Shown: positions 45,763-56,621 of the stretch, piece after piece
Layout: each line of letters starts with the position of its first letter
Position numbering within the stretch: position 1 is the stretch's first letter
From: Dreissena polymorpha
Lineage: Eukaryota; Mollusca; Bivalvia; Myida; Dreissenidae
NCBI RefSeq assembly: GCF_020536995.1
Contig: NC_068358.1
Location: 47,091,082-47,155,081, forward strand
Direction of reading: 5' to 3'
DNA: 64,000 nt
Program-made: the position numbers and the translations under genes
The notes under the pieces: generated by a model
Databases searched by the model: none
What the model was told of the DNA's origin: nothing
Seen by the model: only the letters and a program-made list of their open reading frames with translations

Positions 45763-46838
45763 CGCTATCCCGATATCACATTTTATCAAATGGACATTAA
45801 GACAGTCTGTTCAGTGCATAAGCTATACAAAGAATCCCTTATCTAAAACTGTACGAAACATGTATTATTGAAAGCTTCCGATTTGGATTCACTGCACTGA
45901 AAGTTTCCTCGTTGAACCTACGATAAAAAATACATGTATAGCTCACAGAGGTCACCCTGTATCTGACGGAAAATTCCTGTTATTGACATGACTGGTTAAC
46001 ACTGATATTTTTGATAATAACATGTTGACAGATCTTCTGTAAGGTTTATTACGTACGTGGCTCAAAATAGTATACATATCACTGTTTTGCACAATTTACA
46101 GTTAAGTAGTTCAGTCAAGTTAAAGAGCCTACGGTTACACCGATGCACCTTTTGTTTTTAAAGTGTTAATAAATGATGAATTTTCGGTCGAGGAAGTTGC
46201 GTCCATCAGTGTTGCTGTTGTTTCCGTTTCAATAATTGCGTTTCTTAACCCATTTATGCCTAGTGGACTCACCCTTCCTTCTAAATTGGATCAATTTATT
46301 TCCAAAATTATGGATGTCTAGTATATTTATTTCTATATTTAGAATATTTCTTACATAAATTCCTGTAAGCAAACAGCGCAGACCCTGATGAGACTCATCG
46401 GGGTCTACGCTGTTTGCCAAGGCCTTTTTTCTATACGCTAGGCATGAATGGGTTAACTGTTGTCGAAGAAAATGAAAGACATATACTTAACAGCTCGATA
46501 AAACGACTCATTGACCGTTATATTTATATATCGTACTCCTAATAAACCGGATACTTTCGTAATTATTGACTGCTAAAAATTACAGGGCAACTGCACAGTT
46601 CCACTACAGCATCAAGGGCCAAGTGTTTGAAGCACATGGGCACCTAACATTTCAGAAGTACAAATGTGCACGTGGTATGTTTATCATCAATCACACATAT
46701 TGATAAAAAGAAACACAAAAATAAGCATTCGGATTTATTTTTCTTTGTTTCGGGCGAAAACCGAATATCCTCCTCACACGAAAACGAACTTCACGGACGT
46801 TTACTTTAATATACTGACGAGAAGCAATTCAGAACTAG
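45763..46838 (+). repeat. Diverged segmental duplication, copy A
   Basis: It aligns in order with 61620-62436. Shared blocks are TATCACATTTTATCAAATG, GGATTCACTG.ACTGAAAG, TTTATTACGT.CGTGGC, CACTACAGCATCAA, GTGTTTGAAGCACAT and TGTGCACGTG.TATGT. A family D MITE (46245-46456) interrupts this copy only. A pearl-like element begins exactly where homology stops. Confidence 0.7.
46245..46456. mobile_element. TTAA-flanked palindromic MITE, family D copy 2
   Basis: TTAACCCATTTATGCCTAG...AATGGGTTAA, in the opposite orientation to the copies at 1307 and 63735. It is absent from the matching position in duplication copy B, so it arrived after that duplication. Confidence 0.8.
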
Positions 46839-47850
46839 AAATGGCGCGGCAGAGGCCGACGCGTATCCCCACGCCGCATGTTTGACCCATGGGCGCCCAA
46901 TGGTTGGTAGTGGATCCATGCATAGTTGAGATTGACCGTATTGTCATTAGAGAAGTTTAGTATCAATAAGAAGTGAATCGGTGTAGAAATGAAGAAATTA
47001 TAGTAAAAGGCAATTTTGGGTGGGCGTGGCCTATGTGGGCGGGGCGCCCCCGGGTTGGTAATGGCGCCATGCATAGTTGAGATTGACTGTATTGTCAAAA
47101 AAAGAGGTTCAGTATCAATTTGAGGTGAATCGGTGTAGAAATGAAGATATTTTAGTAAAAGGCAATTTTGGGTGGGCGTGGCCTATTTGGGCGGGGCGCC
47201 CCAGGGTTGGAAATGGGGCCATGCATAGATGAGATTAACTGTATTGCCATAAGAGAGGTTCAGTATCAATTTGAAGTGAATCGGTGTAGAAATGAAGAAA
47301 TTATAGTAAAAGGCAATTTTGGGTGGGCGTGGCCTAAGTGGACAGGGTGTCCTAGGGTTGGTAATGGGACCATGCATAGCTGAAATTGACCGTATTGTCA
47401 TAAGAGAGGTTCAGTATGAATTTGAAGTGAATCGGTGTAGAAATGAAGAAATTATAGTAAAAGGCAATTTTGGGTGGGCGTGGCCTATGTGGCCGGGGCG
47501 CCCCAGGGTTGGTAATGGGGCTATGCATAGTTGAGATTTACCTTAGTGTCATAAGATAGGCTAAGGATCAATTTGTATTAATCGGTGCAAAAATGAAGAA
47601 GTTAATGTAAAATAACATTAAAAAATGAGTGAAAATCTCTAACCCGGCCCCGCCCCAACCCCCATAACTTTTGACTCAGGGGTCAGATCAAAATTCCGTC
47701 ACTGTCACCGTCGCACAAATGCTCATAGCTACCATGTATGTAAGTTTCAAGGTTCTAGTGCTAATAGTGTATGAGGAGCAGGTGGCCAGGTCGGACGGAC
47801 GGACAGACGCACATCAATACAATATCCCCACTTTTTCTCCGAAAAACGTG
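46838..47850 (+). mobile_element. Pearl/Helitron-like element with five 151-bp units (copy 2)
   Basis: It has the same left part, 151-bp units (TTGGTARTGG landmarks near 46903, 47054, 47206, 47357, 47508) and right part as 3909-5073. Here the terminal hairpin is complete: ATCCCCAC-TTTTTC-TCC-GAAAAAC-GTGGGGAT, continuing to about 47857, followed by AAAAATT. A short GGACGGACGGACAGACG tract precedes it, as in pearl elements. Confidence 0.75.
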
Positions 47851-47857
47851 GGGATAA

Positions 47858-48908
47858 AAATTTGTTCCAAAAAGAATTAGTAGGTTCTGCTTCATTGTGT
47901 GTTCGGATATATGCGTTTATGACCGTTATCAACTTCTGCGATAAGTTTTTTTTTGTCGGAAGAGGCTGGACATGTTTAAATGTGTAGCGATAAAACAAAA
48001 ATGTCGACCATTTGTTTATCTGCGTTTCAATACGTTAGCGAATCGGAACGTCTTCGCTAGACGTTCGTCAACACTGGTGTTTAGAGTACGTAAGCTATCG
48101 GTCAACGAGCTGCGCACGGATTTCCCATGCAAACACATAGAAATCGGGGCAGCCGTTGCGCATGACTTTCATTGTTGATAAAACAAAAATAGAAATCATA
48201 CTTTAAGTCGACTTAGTTATTTGTAAAATAGGTAAAATGCCTGAAGTAAAAATGCCATAGGTAAAAATGCCATAGGTAAAAATGCCATAGGTAAACATGC
48301 CAGAGGTAAAAATGCCAGAAGTAAAGTGGTAAAAATACCATAGGTGCCAGATGTTATATAGTAAAATAGAGTTTTGAGCAATCTTTTTTTTAAAAGATAT
48401 TGAGTTTTTTAGGATTTACATTATTTGCTAACGTTACGGAAACATTTTTTAATTGAACATGTTATATGTATTCTACTTGTCTCACTAATACATTTAGACT
48501 GTAATTTTGTTGTTTTGTGCTGAATACATTCTGTTTATTGGTTCGGATTCTTGTTAATTTGATGAATCGGTCATTAAAGAAAACTTGTTAAATTCCTTTC
48601 ATAATTTCATTATTTTTGCTTTTATACACAATTTCATTGATCAGAATCTATTGGCACGATGGAACAATATTTATAAATCAGGATAACGTATTTGCATTTC
48701 AATGAACTTCAACAACCTATCACACTTTAATACATATTGACATAGCTAATGCTAATAATATTGTATAGGTAACGCATCTGTCTATTGCGCTTTTGGTTCG
48801 ATTACCGAAAGCGCGCTCTCTCGGTAAATCTAGAGATCCGAAATTAAAGATGCAAATGTGTCTTTGTCTGGTCTTGAATTTCTTTTCGACCTATATTGCT
48901 AGCTGTAA
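47858..48908. other. Spacer with an 18-bp tandem repeat
   Basis: At 48228-48345 an 18-bp unit, AGGTAAAAATGCCATAGG, recurs about six times. A tRNA-like B-box (TTTTGGTTCGATTACC) lies near 48790. No gene is recognised. Confidence 0.55.
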
Positions 48909-48913
48909 GTTAA

Positions 48914-49420
48914 AGGGGCCTTTTAAAACAGATTTTGGCATGTTTTGAAGTGTACCATTAAATGCTTTATATTGATAAATGTAAACATTTGACATAAAAA
49001 TCTCAAGTAAAAAACAAGAACACAATTAAAAAAAGAAAAAAAAGTAACCCTCAGATGGACTCGAACAACTGACCCCTGGAGTCCTAGATGTAAAAGTCTT
49101 CCGCTTAGACCACTCGACCATCCGTGCTCATGCTATGAGAGCTTGTATTTTTCACTTTATATAAGCAATCCTCATAGTTTCACAAAATATAACGACAACA
49201 ACAGAACTTTCCAAATTATTCAATCGTTTCGCGTTGCAACGCTTTATAATTTATTTTCAGGTTTTCAATTCGTCAAAAGATGCATATAATTGATATTTTA
49301 GAGCATGGTTAATGTTCAGTATTACTGTTTCCTCACAAATATCATAACTAAAGCGAATATTTGCGAATCTGAAACAACTTTTTTAATTTTGTCAATTTAC
49401 CAAAACGTGAAAATGCCCCT
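48914..49420. mobile_element. TTAA-flanked element carrying a tRNA-like module
   Basis: TTAA lies outside both ends (48910-48913 and 49421-49424). The ends are AGGGGCCTTTT and AAAATGCCCCT. A tRNA-like sequence occupies 49045-49129 on the minus strand. There is no transposase. The borders resemble piggyBac-type insertion while the interior resembles a SINE head. Confidence 0.7.
49045..49129 (-). repeat. tRNA-Leu/Ser-like pol III module (not a functional tRNA)
   Basis: The minus strand reads GGATGGTCGAGTGGTCTAAG (A-box region) through GGGGTCAGTTGTTCGAGTCC (B-box), with class II tRNA spacing. The acceptor ends (GAGCAC and GAGGGT) do not pair, so a tRNA gene is unlikely. Confidence 0.6.
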
Positions 49421-49515
49421 TTAATACTATTTATCAAGACAATGAGGTGTATGCAAATAAGGTGTAAGTTATTAACTCTAAGTAGTCAATATATCCAATA
49501 TTAATTATCCAATTG

Positions 49516-49544
49516 ATTATAATAATAATAATAATAATAATAAC

Positions 49545-49577
<33 letters not shown>
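49516..49577. repeat. (ATA)n microsatellite
   Basis: About 20 ATA units with one interruption. The isoleucine-rich frames on both strands are artefacts. Confidence 0.95.
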
Positions 49578-49911
49578 CTCTTTATTTTCTGAAGGTAACT
49601 CATTAAGACAACACATTGATAAAAAGTCATGCAAACAGTTTAACAATGGCAATCTTATTTTCAATGAGGCCTTCAAACAACTATGGTATGTACTAGTATA
49701 TTGCATTTCTGCATCATCATGCGAAACATGTAGACTTTGACGGACGTAAGAGTACTGTAACAGTGTTATAGAAGATTCATGAAAAGCAACTCTATTGCAT
49801 GACTTCTCTTATATTATTAATTTCTCTTTCAATATTGAAATGGTCTCAAGGAACAATTATTCATTTACAGAAAGTATTTAAGAATATTAATTTCTCGTTG
49901 ATTACATTTTC

Positions 49912-49978
49912 CCATATGCACACACTTCACACACACTTCACGCAGGCACGCACACGCACACACGCGCGCACACACCTA
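49912..49978. repeat. CA/CG-rich microsatellite
   Basis: Imperfect CACA/CACG dinucleotide-rich tract just left of the 21-bp minisatellite. Confidence 0.8.
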
Positions 49979-50039
49979 TACATACAATTTTTTCGCACCG
50001 GTGTTATCTCTTTTATTGCCCAGTGTAATGTATCCGAAC

Positions 50040-50608
50040 ATGATAACGACGTTGACACATAATGAAATGATGTATGCACAAAACATAATGTCGTTTGAAC
50101 AGAACGAATTAGTAAATGCACATAACACAATGACAAATTCACAGAACGAAATGTCGTTAGTACAGAACAAGTTACTAAAATGCACATAACATATAATGAC
50201 AAATGCACACAACATAATGACAATTGCACACATTATAATGACAAATGCACACAACATATTAACAAATGCATACAACATAATGACAAATGCACACAACACA
50301 ATGACAAATGCACACAACATATTGACACATGCACACAACATAATGACAAATGCACACACCATTAAGACAAATGCACGAAACATAATGACAAATGCACACT
50401 ACATAAGGACAAATGCACACAGCATAATGACAAATGCACACAACATAATGACACATGCACACAACATAATGACAAATGCACACAACATAATGACAAATGC
50501 ACACAACATAATGACTGACAAATGCACACAACATAATGACAAATGCACACAACGAAATAATGTATGCACTAAATGAAATGTCGTTAATACAGAACGAGTT
50601 AGTAAATG
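50040..50608 (+). repeat. 21-bp minisatellite, left part
   Basis: The unit ACATAATGACAAATGCACACA recurs more than 20 times. It is most regular at 50200-50550 and degenerate at the edges (ATGTCGTTxxTACAGAACGA variants). Because 21 is divisible by 3, all frames stay open, giving long repetitive false proteins (Thr-Asn-Ala-His or Cys-Val-His-Leu). Confidence 0.9.
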
Positions 50609-51049
50609 CACAGGTGGAAGTAACATACCCTGGATAGTATTTTTTGTTATTTATTGTTTTAAGAGCCCAATATATTCAAATAAATATATAAAATCATGTT
50701 TAATGAGAAAAAAATTGACAAAGAGCCGTGAAAAAAAAATCCCCACCCTCTGATATTGGAATCATAACAAGGTCATTAACTAGAATTTATCATAGACCTG
50801 TCTTCGCGGGCCGCAAAAATGTCTAAAGTAGCTTTAATCAAAAGCATCCATTTATCCTCCTATGGGCAATGGACATCCTTTCAAAAAAAGTTCACTTTAA
50901 AAAAATCTGTCCAGCCGTTAACTCACAGTCGGTCGAAAACCGAGCAATATTTCGAGTCCGTTTGTCAACCCGAATAAATCTTCTACAGACTTTCAAACAA
51001 AAATATATATATGAAAAATACTATCCTGGGTACGTTACTTCCACCTGTG
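50609..51049. mobile_element. hAT-type MITE, 441 bp, with perfect 8-bp TSD
   Basis: Ends CACAGGTGGAAGTAAC and GTTACTTCCACCTGTG extend to about 36 bp of near-perfect inverted repeat (ATACTATCC within). The exact 8-bp duplication AGTAAATG flanks it (50601-50608 and 51050-51057). It splits the minisatellite. No transposase. Confidence 0.88.
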
Positions 51050-51250
51050 AGTAAATGCACACAACATAATGACGAATGCACAGAACGAAATGATGTATGC
51101 ACCTAACAAAATGTCGTTCGTACAAAACGATATTGCAAATGCACATAGTATACTGAAAAATGTACAGAACGAAATGATGTTTCTACAGGTCAAAATGTAG
51201 TTTACACAAAACAACTTAGTAAATGTACAGAACATAAAGACCAGTGCCAT
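51050..51250 (+). repeat. 21-bp minisatellite, right degenerate part
   Basis: It continues the units seen left of the MITE (AATGCACACAACATAATGAC, then increasingly diverged AGAACGAAATGATGT forms) until about 51250. Confidence 0.8.
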
Positions 51251-51429
51251 CAGAAGGCAGCATTGGCGTTCCATACATGTGCTTCGTTATTAGTTGTTCG
51301 CTAGACTAAGCTTAACTAAGGTTAATAGTCGTGTTTCGAAAATCGGTGTGCTGGGTACTACCGTTCACCAAGTTACACTCAATCCGTATGCCGAGAAAGA
51401 GTCTGCGGCGCGGAAGAGTATACTTTACA

Positions 51430-51815
51430 TAACATTTTCGTTCTGGGGTTCAGATCGACGGCTTGTGACGTCTAGAGAGGCCATAAAGGCCGCGCAGCGC
51501 GCGAGGAGCGGGAAGAAGGTATTTTTTAAATTGTCAGCACTCCCTTGGTGGAGTAACCTTGTCCTTTAACGGCAACCAGACATGATTTATCTTTAAATTG
51601 TCTACCAGTGCACATTAGGGTCTCATTAACCACCGTGTACTGGTACATACGTATTTGGATCAAAATTATTTCTTTGGCTAATACCCGGGCAGTCGAGGTA
51701 AATTTGACCTACTTCGGCTAAAATTTATATATTTCCCCCTCAAAGTTCACTTCTGAATTACACACACACACTTTAAAGGACCACTAGGTACCTTCTTCTA
51801 CGCGTAATCGCCATA
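51430..51815 (+). repeat. Dispersed repeat H, copy 2
   Basis: Inverted relative to 28613-29045. Shared core blocks are GAGGCCATAAAGG/GAGGCCATTAAAG, GGAGCGGGAAGAAGG and AATACCCGGGCA. The 91-codon frame at 51294-51569 runs into this repeat and is not called a gene. Confidence 0.6.
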
Positions 51816-54020
51816 AACGCCCGATGGGGTTGTAGATCATCCACTGATAAGAGATTGCATGACGAACTTATCTAATATTCAAGCCACATAACAGAGTCAT
51901 GAGTTCTGACACACATGCGTCACGAGAAATTCTCCGGTTAATTTCTAGTCGCCAAACTGTGGTTTTCGCCGTTCAACCGGTTCCTTGAATGCTAATGAAG
52001 GCTGTGTTGACTGTTGACTTTTTTTTATTGACGTCGGTCAATGAAGTGAGCGTTTACTCCAGATAGATAAACAAATAATAAAGTTTTACCATTTACGTCA
52101 TATCAAACGGTAATCAATACAGTACATTGAAGGAAATGTCGGCCCATCATCCTCACACCTTTTAACTGTAAGCAGTAGTTACTTATGAAAAGTTAAAAAC
52201 AAATGGTGAGCAATTAAATCCTTATGGCGAGTAAGTTGTGAAAAAATAACATTTAAACAATTAACTTGGTAGCAATTAAATTCCAGTACATGTACACTTC
52301 GTTTTTCTATAGCAACGTGCTAATATTTGCTACTTAAAGTCCCTTCGCACGCATCTACAGGGTTCACCATTCACTATACATGTACGCCGTGTAACACACG
52401 TGTTTTAATAAGAGCGCGGAATTGATGCTGTCACCTGTAAAGTTCCACGCATGAAAAGCGTGCTTGTTGCAACTAAATATAGACGTGCAACTCAGTGCAT
52501 GTAGTATTTGGTGATGAATAATTTAAATTGGAATGCATGTACACGATGAGAAAGTATTGAGCATTGAAATAATTAAAAAACAAAGGTCATCTTTTTTCAT
52601 CTTTGTAATCATGGTGGACTTTGTGATAATCCTCTATAAAATGAGAGCTTGTAAATCAACGTCATGTTCCTTCTTGATGTTTTTTTTTCTTCAAAATTTC
52701 ACCACTGTAGACAATTTAAAGTAAATTAAATTAATGTTTGACTTTTTCGTGGCCGTTCGATTGGCTTACATTAAAATGTCGAACTTCATATTCTCATGAT
52801 CCTGTGACTGTAAGTAATATTACATACATTCAAAGAGTGAACAACTGCAATACCTTCAGCGCTTTGATTTTATTACATGGAGCCAATGATGATTTTGACG
52901 TTCTAGCGCAAATTATTATACAGGGAGACAACTCTTGCTGGTGTACGATGATCTCCGGCGTGTATACTACTTTTGTCGAAACAATAATATTGGAGTCCGA
53001 GCTGATTTTGCTGATAGAGTACAAACAAATGCATTCGTTCAGAATAGTTTAAACTAAAGTATATGATTTATTTGCATATTGCAAGGCATAATGGTACTTG
53101 GGAGTACGACCACTTGGTAATTGCTCAATACTCACGTGTGTGCATGCCGGCATGCGCGTGTCTATGTGCGATTATATTTGTGTGCGCGAATGCAATGTGA
53201 TTGTGTTGTTTGCGTTATTGTGTGTTTACGTACTTTTGACGATTGTGAGAGAATATAATCCGCTTACTTGGCGAGATCATAAGGGGAACCGAGGACCACC
53301 ACCCATGCCCAGTTTGTAAACAACAACTTAACAACATGTACCGAGTGGGTATTAACCAGGTCCGCTGAGGTGAGGAACGCGTGTACCCACGACTGATGAC
53401 TGCAATAAAGCAATGATTTTTTATTAGTATACGAAAAATTGTAGGGAGTATAAAAATGTCAATTTTAAGGTCCTCTGCTGTCGTGTTCCGTAACCTTTAC
53501 TTTCATAGTTGTATACTTTTATATATGAATGCTGTTATTGTAATTTTTGTGTTACAAAAACTATTTATTGAACTAGATAGTCATCACATGATTTCCAGTT
53601 ACGGATGCGGTCTGATTAATATTCAATTTCTAACGCGCACTTGGCCCTCGGTTATTGCGGGTTGCTAATAGGCTTACAAAGTCCACAAGAACCATACTTT
53701 TGTCTTCAGGTTGATTGAATGTAACGGGCCACGTATTTTACAAACCCATTAAAGGAGTAATTTAAGATTCAATAAAGTTTTGATCCACCGATCAATCTAT
53801 CGACTGATCAATCAATCAATCCATCAACCAAACAACTTACTCAAACCGCATACCAAATGCATGTCTGGTACCGGCCCTAATACATGTATATGTCTCTTCA
53901 TTTAGCGCGCAAACCGTCGTTACTGATGCAGTTAATACGTCGTTTTCAATGTTCAGAAATCTAAAAAATCATTGAACTGCGTAAAATCAACAAAATATTG
54001 ATTGACGATTCTAATTTGAA
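51816..54020. other. No gene or element recognised
   Basis: Mostly AT-rich. The longest frame (104 codons, 52738-53052, plus) has no recognisable domain. A GT/CG-rich patch with a Val/Leu/Cys-rich frame at 53098-53319 is probably a dinucleotide effect. Confidence 0.45.
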
Positions 54021-54100
54021 ATCGAAGAAACTGCTAATTTTAGAAATTCAGCAGACGACATTTTAGCAGACGACAAATTTCCTAGCATGCAAAGGGTTAA
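54021..54100. mobile_element. Family E MITE, right-end fragment
   Basis: It holds AGAAATTCAGCAGACGACAT and GCATGCAAAGGGTTAA, matching the right end of 12675-12890. The rest of the element is missing. Confidence 0.7.
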
Positions 54101-54281
54101 TGATTTTCAAAGACAGGTATTTTTCGACAAATATAGACAGTGGATTAAAAGTCAACAATGATGTTTAATTCGCCTTATTCCTATTACCCATGAGCCACCG
54201 CGCGCCCGGTCTTCCGGTTGAAAACAGAAAACCGTTGACATATCGCAGGTAAATTGTCAATATTTAGTGTTTTCGTAATAC

Positions 54282-56388
54282 CAGAGGCGTATTTAGGTGG
54301 GGGGCTAGGGGGCTAAAGCCCCCCCAGCTTGCTGGCTAGATATGATTTTAAAAAAATGAGCCCCTTACAGTTCCAATCCACTTGTGTATTTCCTGTCATA
54401 TTCCCCTAATTAGGCCATTAACAGCTGTCAATTTATGTGATTAGCCACAGGCATGTGTACAGACGATCTAACCTTCGCCAGCTAAACTGCACGCTTCATT
54501 GACTGTAAGTGATAAACTGCGCTATTTGATTGGCTGAAGGAGATACATTCAACTTATGAAATTCATCGATACATTTAGCTATAGGTAAATGTTTACAAAT
54601 GGCTGCCGCATGGGACTTGTGAAAAACAATATCCTCCAATTACCTTCAGTCGAGCGGTTAAGGAAACAACTAAAATAATTTCTGAATGAATTCAAACATT
54701 GCCGCAATAAACGATGTACCTAAAAAGATTTATTTCATTCCTGTTAAATCCATGTCAAAATTGTTTATTTAGAGCGTGTTTAACCACACCAAGCCGATAG
54801 TTCCATACACATCCGCAAATGACATTCACTTCGCGCGTTGTTTACCTGGAGTCGAGAGGTAACATCCGAAAAGCGAGAGTACTCGATTTCAATAGACACG
54901 AGGTCAACAAAACTTCGAAAATTCGATTCACTGAACAAATTTAGAGAATCCGAAAGATTAATTTTACTTTTTTTATAACTTTTATTTACCATTTAACAAG
55001 TTTCTGTTTTAACGGTCGATCTTTTTTTGAGCAACATTGACATGAAAAAGTGCTCAAGAACTGAAAAAAAACTACAACGTTCGCAATTTGTTCCAAAACA
55101 ATTTCGGCATGTATATTACTATTAATTTTTGATAAAATTATCATCAAATCGGGACAGGGTATATCCACTGAACATGTGGATATTGGCATGTCTCATATTT
55201 TCGCGATGTGCGCGCACAGATTGTTCCATGCAACAATTTCTGGGAATCGTGAAAAAGTAAACGAATTTTCTTTAAAATAAATCAAATACTTGAAATTATG
55301 TGTTTACACTAGCGCAGTGGTCTGCAATTTATGCGCAAGTTTAATGAGGAGTACCGAAAAAATGCACGGAAAAGGCATACATTTGGACTATTTTAGTTGA
55401 AGTAAGATTTTTAATGCAAATAAACTGTTTTTTTTTCTTATATTAGTCGTGTCTATAATTATTTTCAAGCGTAGTAATGTTATTAAAACAAAATACTGGT
55501 TTGAGAGACATTTGATTTACCCCTGTGTGTCTGTCTGTCTGTCCGAAAATTCGATTTACTGAACAAATTTAGAGAAACCGAAAGATTAATTTTACTTTTT
55601 TAATAACTTTTATTTACCGTTTAACAAGTTTCTGTTTTAACGGTCGATCTTCTTTTGAGCAACATTGACATGAAAAAGTGCTCAAGAACTGAAAAAAAAC
55701 TACTTTCGCAATTTGTTCCAATACAATTTCGGCATATATATTACTATTAAAAGATTTGATAAAATTATCATCAAATCGGGACAGGGTATACCCACTGAAC
55801 ATGTGAATATCGGCATGTCTCATATTTTCGCGATGTGCGCGCACAGATTGTTCCATGCAACAATTTCTGGGAATCGTGAAAAGTAAACGATTTTTCTGTA
55901 AAATAAATCAAATACTTGAAATTATGTGTTTACACTAGCGCAGTGGTCTGCAATTTATGCGCAAGTTTAATGAAGAGTACCGAAAAAATGCACGGAAAAG
56001 GCATAAATTTGGACTATTTCTGTTGAAGTAAGATTTTTAATGCAATTAAACTGTGTTTTTTTCTTATTTTAGTCGTGTCTATAATTATTTTAAGCGTAGT
56101 AATGTTATTAAAACAAAATACTGGTTTGAGAGACATTTGATTTACCCCTGTGTGTGTGTGTGTGTCTGTCTGTCTGTCTGTCTGTCTGTGTGTCTGTCAC
56201 ACTTGATGTCTAAACTCAAGTTCTTGTTTTACATTCACTTTTATCATGCAAAATGCTGATTAGATAGCATGAAATTGCATCATTTGAAGGTACCATTTAA
56301 AAAAAAAAAATCAACGACGGAAGGGGACACCCCTCCCGCACCCTCCCCAGTTGAGCCCCCCTCGGAACAAATTCTGGATACGCCTCTG
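54282..56388. mobile_element. Nested element with CAGAGGCGTAT ends, 5-bp TSD and internal tandem duplication
   Basis: Inverted ends CAGAGGCGTAT and ATACGCCTCTG are flanked by the exact 5-bp duplication AATAC (54277-54281 and 56389-56393). CCCCCC-rich blocks follow inside both ends (GGCTAAAGCCCCCCC; GAGCCCCCCTCGG). No transposase domain is recognised. It resembles 29112-29996 in end design and TSD length. Confidence 0.75.
54917..56195. repeat. 628-bp tandem duplication inside the nested element
   Basis: GAAAATTCGATT.ACTGAACA begins at 54917 and again at 55545. The copies stay closely similar through AACGGTCGATCTT.TTTTGAGC, GGGACAGGGTATA.CCACTGAAC and the closing CCCTGTGTGT-(CTGT)n tract. The CTGT microsatellite at each copy end probably promoted the duplication. 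Matching minus-strand frames of 67 and 80 codons occur in both copies. Confidence 0.85.
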
Positions 56389-56621
56389 AATACAGTCTAT
56401 AAGCAACTTTCGAGTTCAAACACAATGTGATAGTTTTAGTACTTTTAAATAAGATATGCATTAAATCATAATTATAAACAAGCAATTATATTGAAATAAA
56501 TAACTTTATGCTCCGACTGCTACGTAATAAAGTGGGTGGGGTAAAAGTTTAGAAGTTTTCAGGATCAATTTATTAGACTGGACGTTTTGAAGTCTTGGCA
56601 AATATTTGTTTCAGTAAAACA

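Noticed and set aside
49045-49129. Functional tRNA-Leu or tRNA-Ser gene
   Set aside because: A and B boxes are present but the acceptor ends do not pair and it lies inside a TTAA-flanked repeat.
49434-49740. Isoleucine-rich frames on both strands
   Set aside because: They translate the (ATA)n microsatellite.
50200-50550. Regular short repeats considered as a CRISPR array
   Set aside because: Units are head-to-tail without unique spacers, and the genome is animal.
50040-50620. Long frames rich in Thr-Asn-Ala-His or Cys-Val-His-Leu, suggesting a repeat protein
   Set aside because: A 21-bp unit divisible by three keeps every frame open on both strands; no start context, signal or gene structure.
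51294-51569. 91-codon frame with a basic stretch
   Set aside because: It overlaps dispersed repeat H, whose other copy at 28.6-29.0 kb does not keep the frame.
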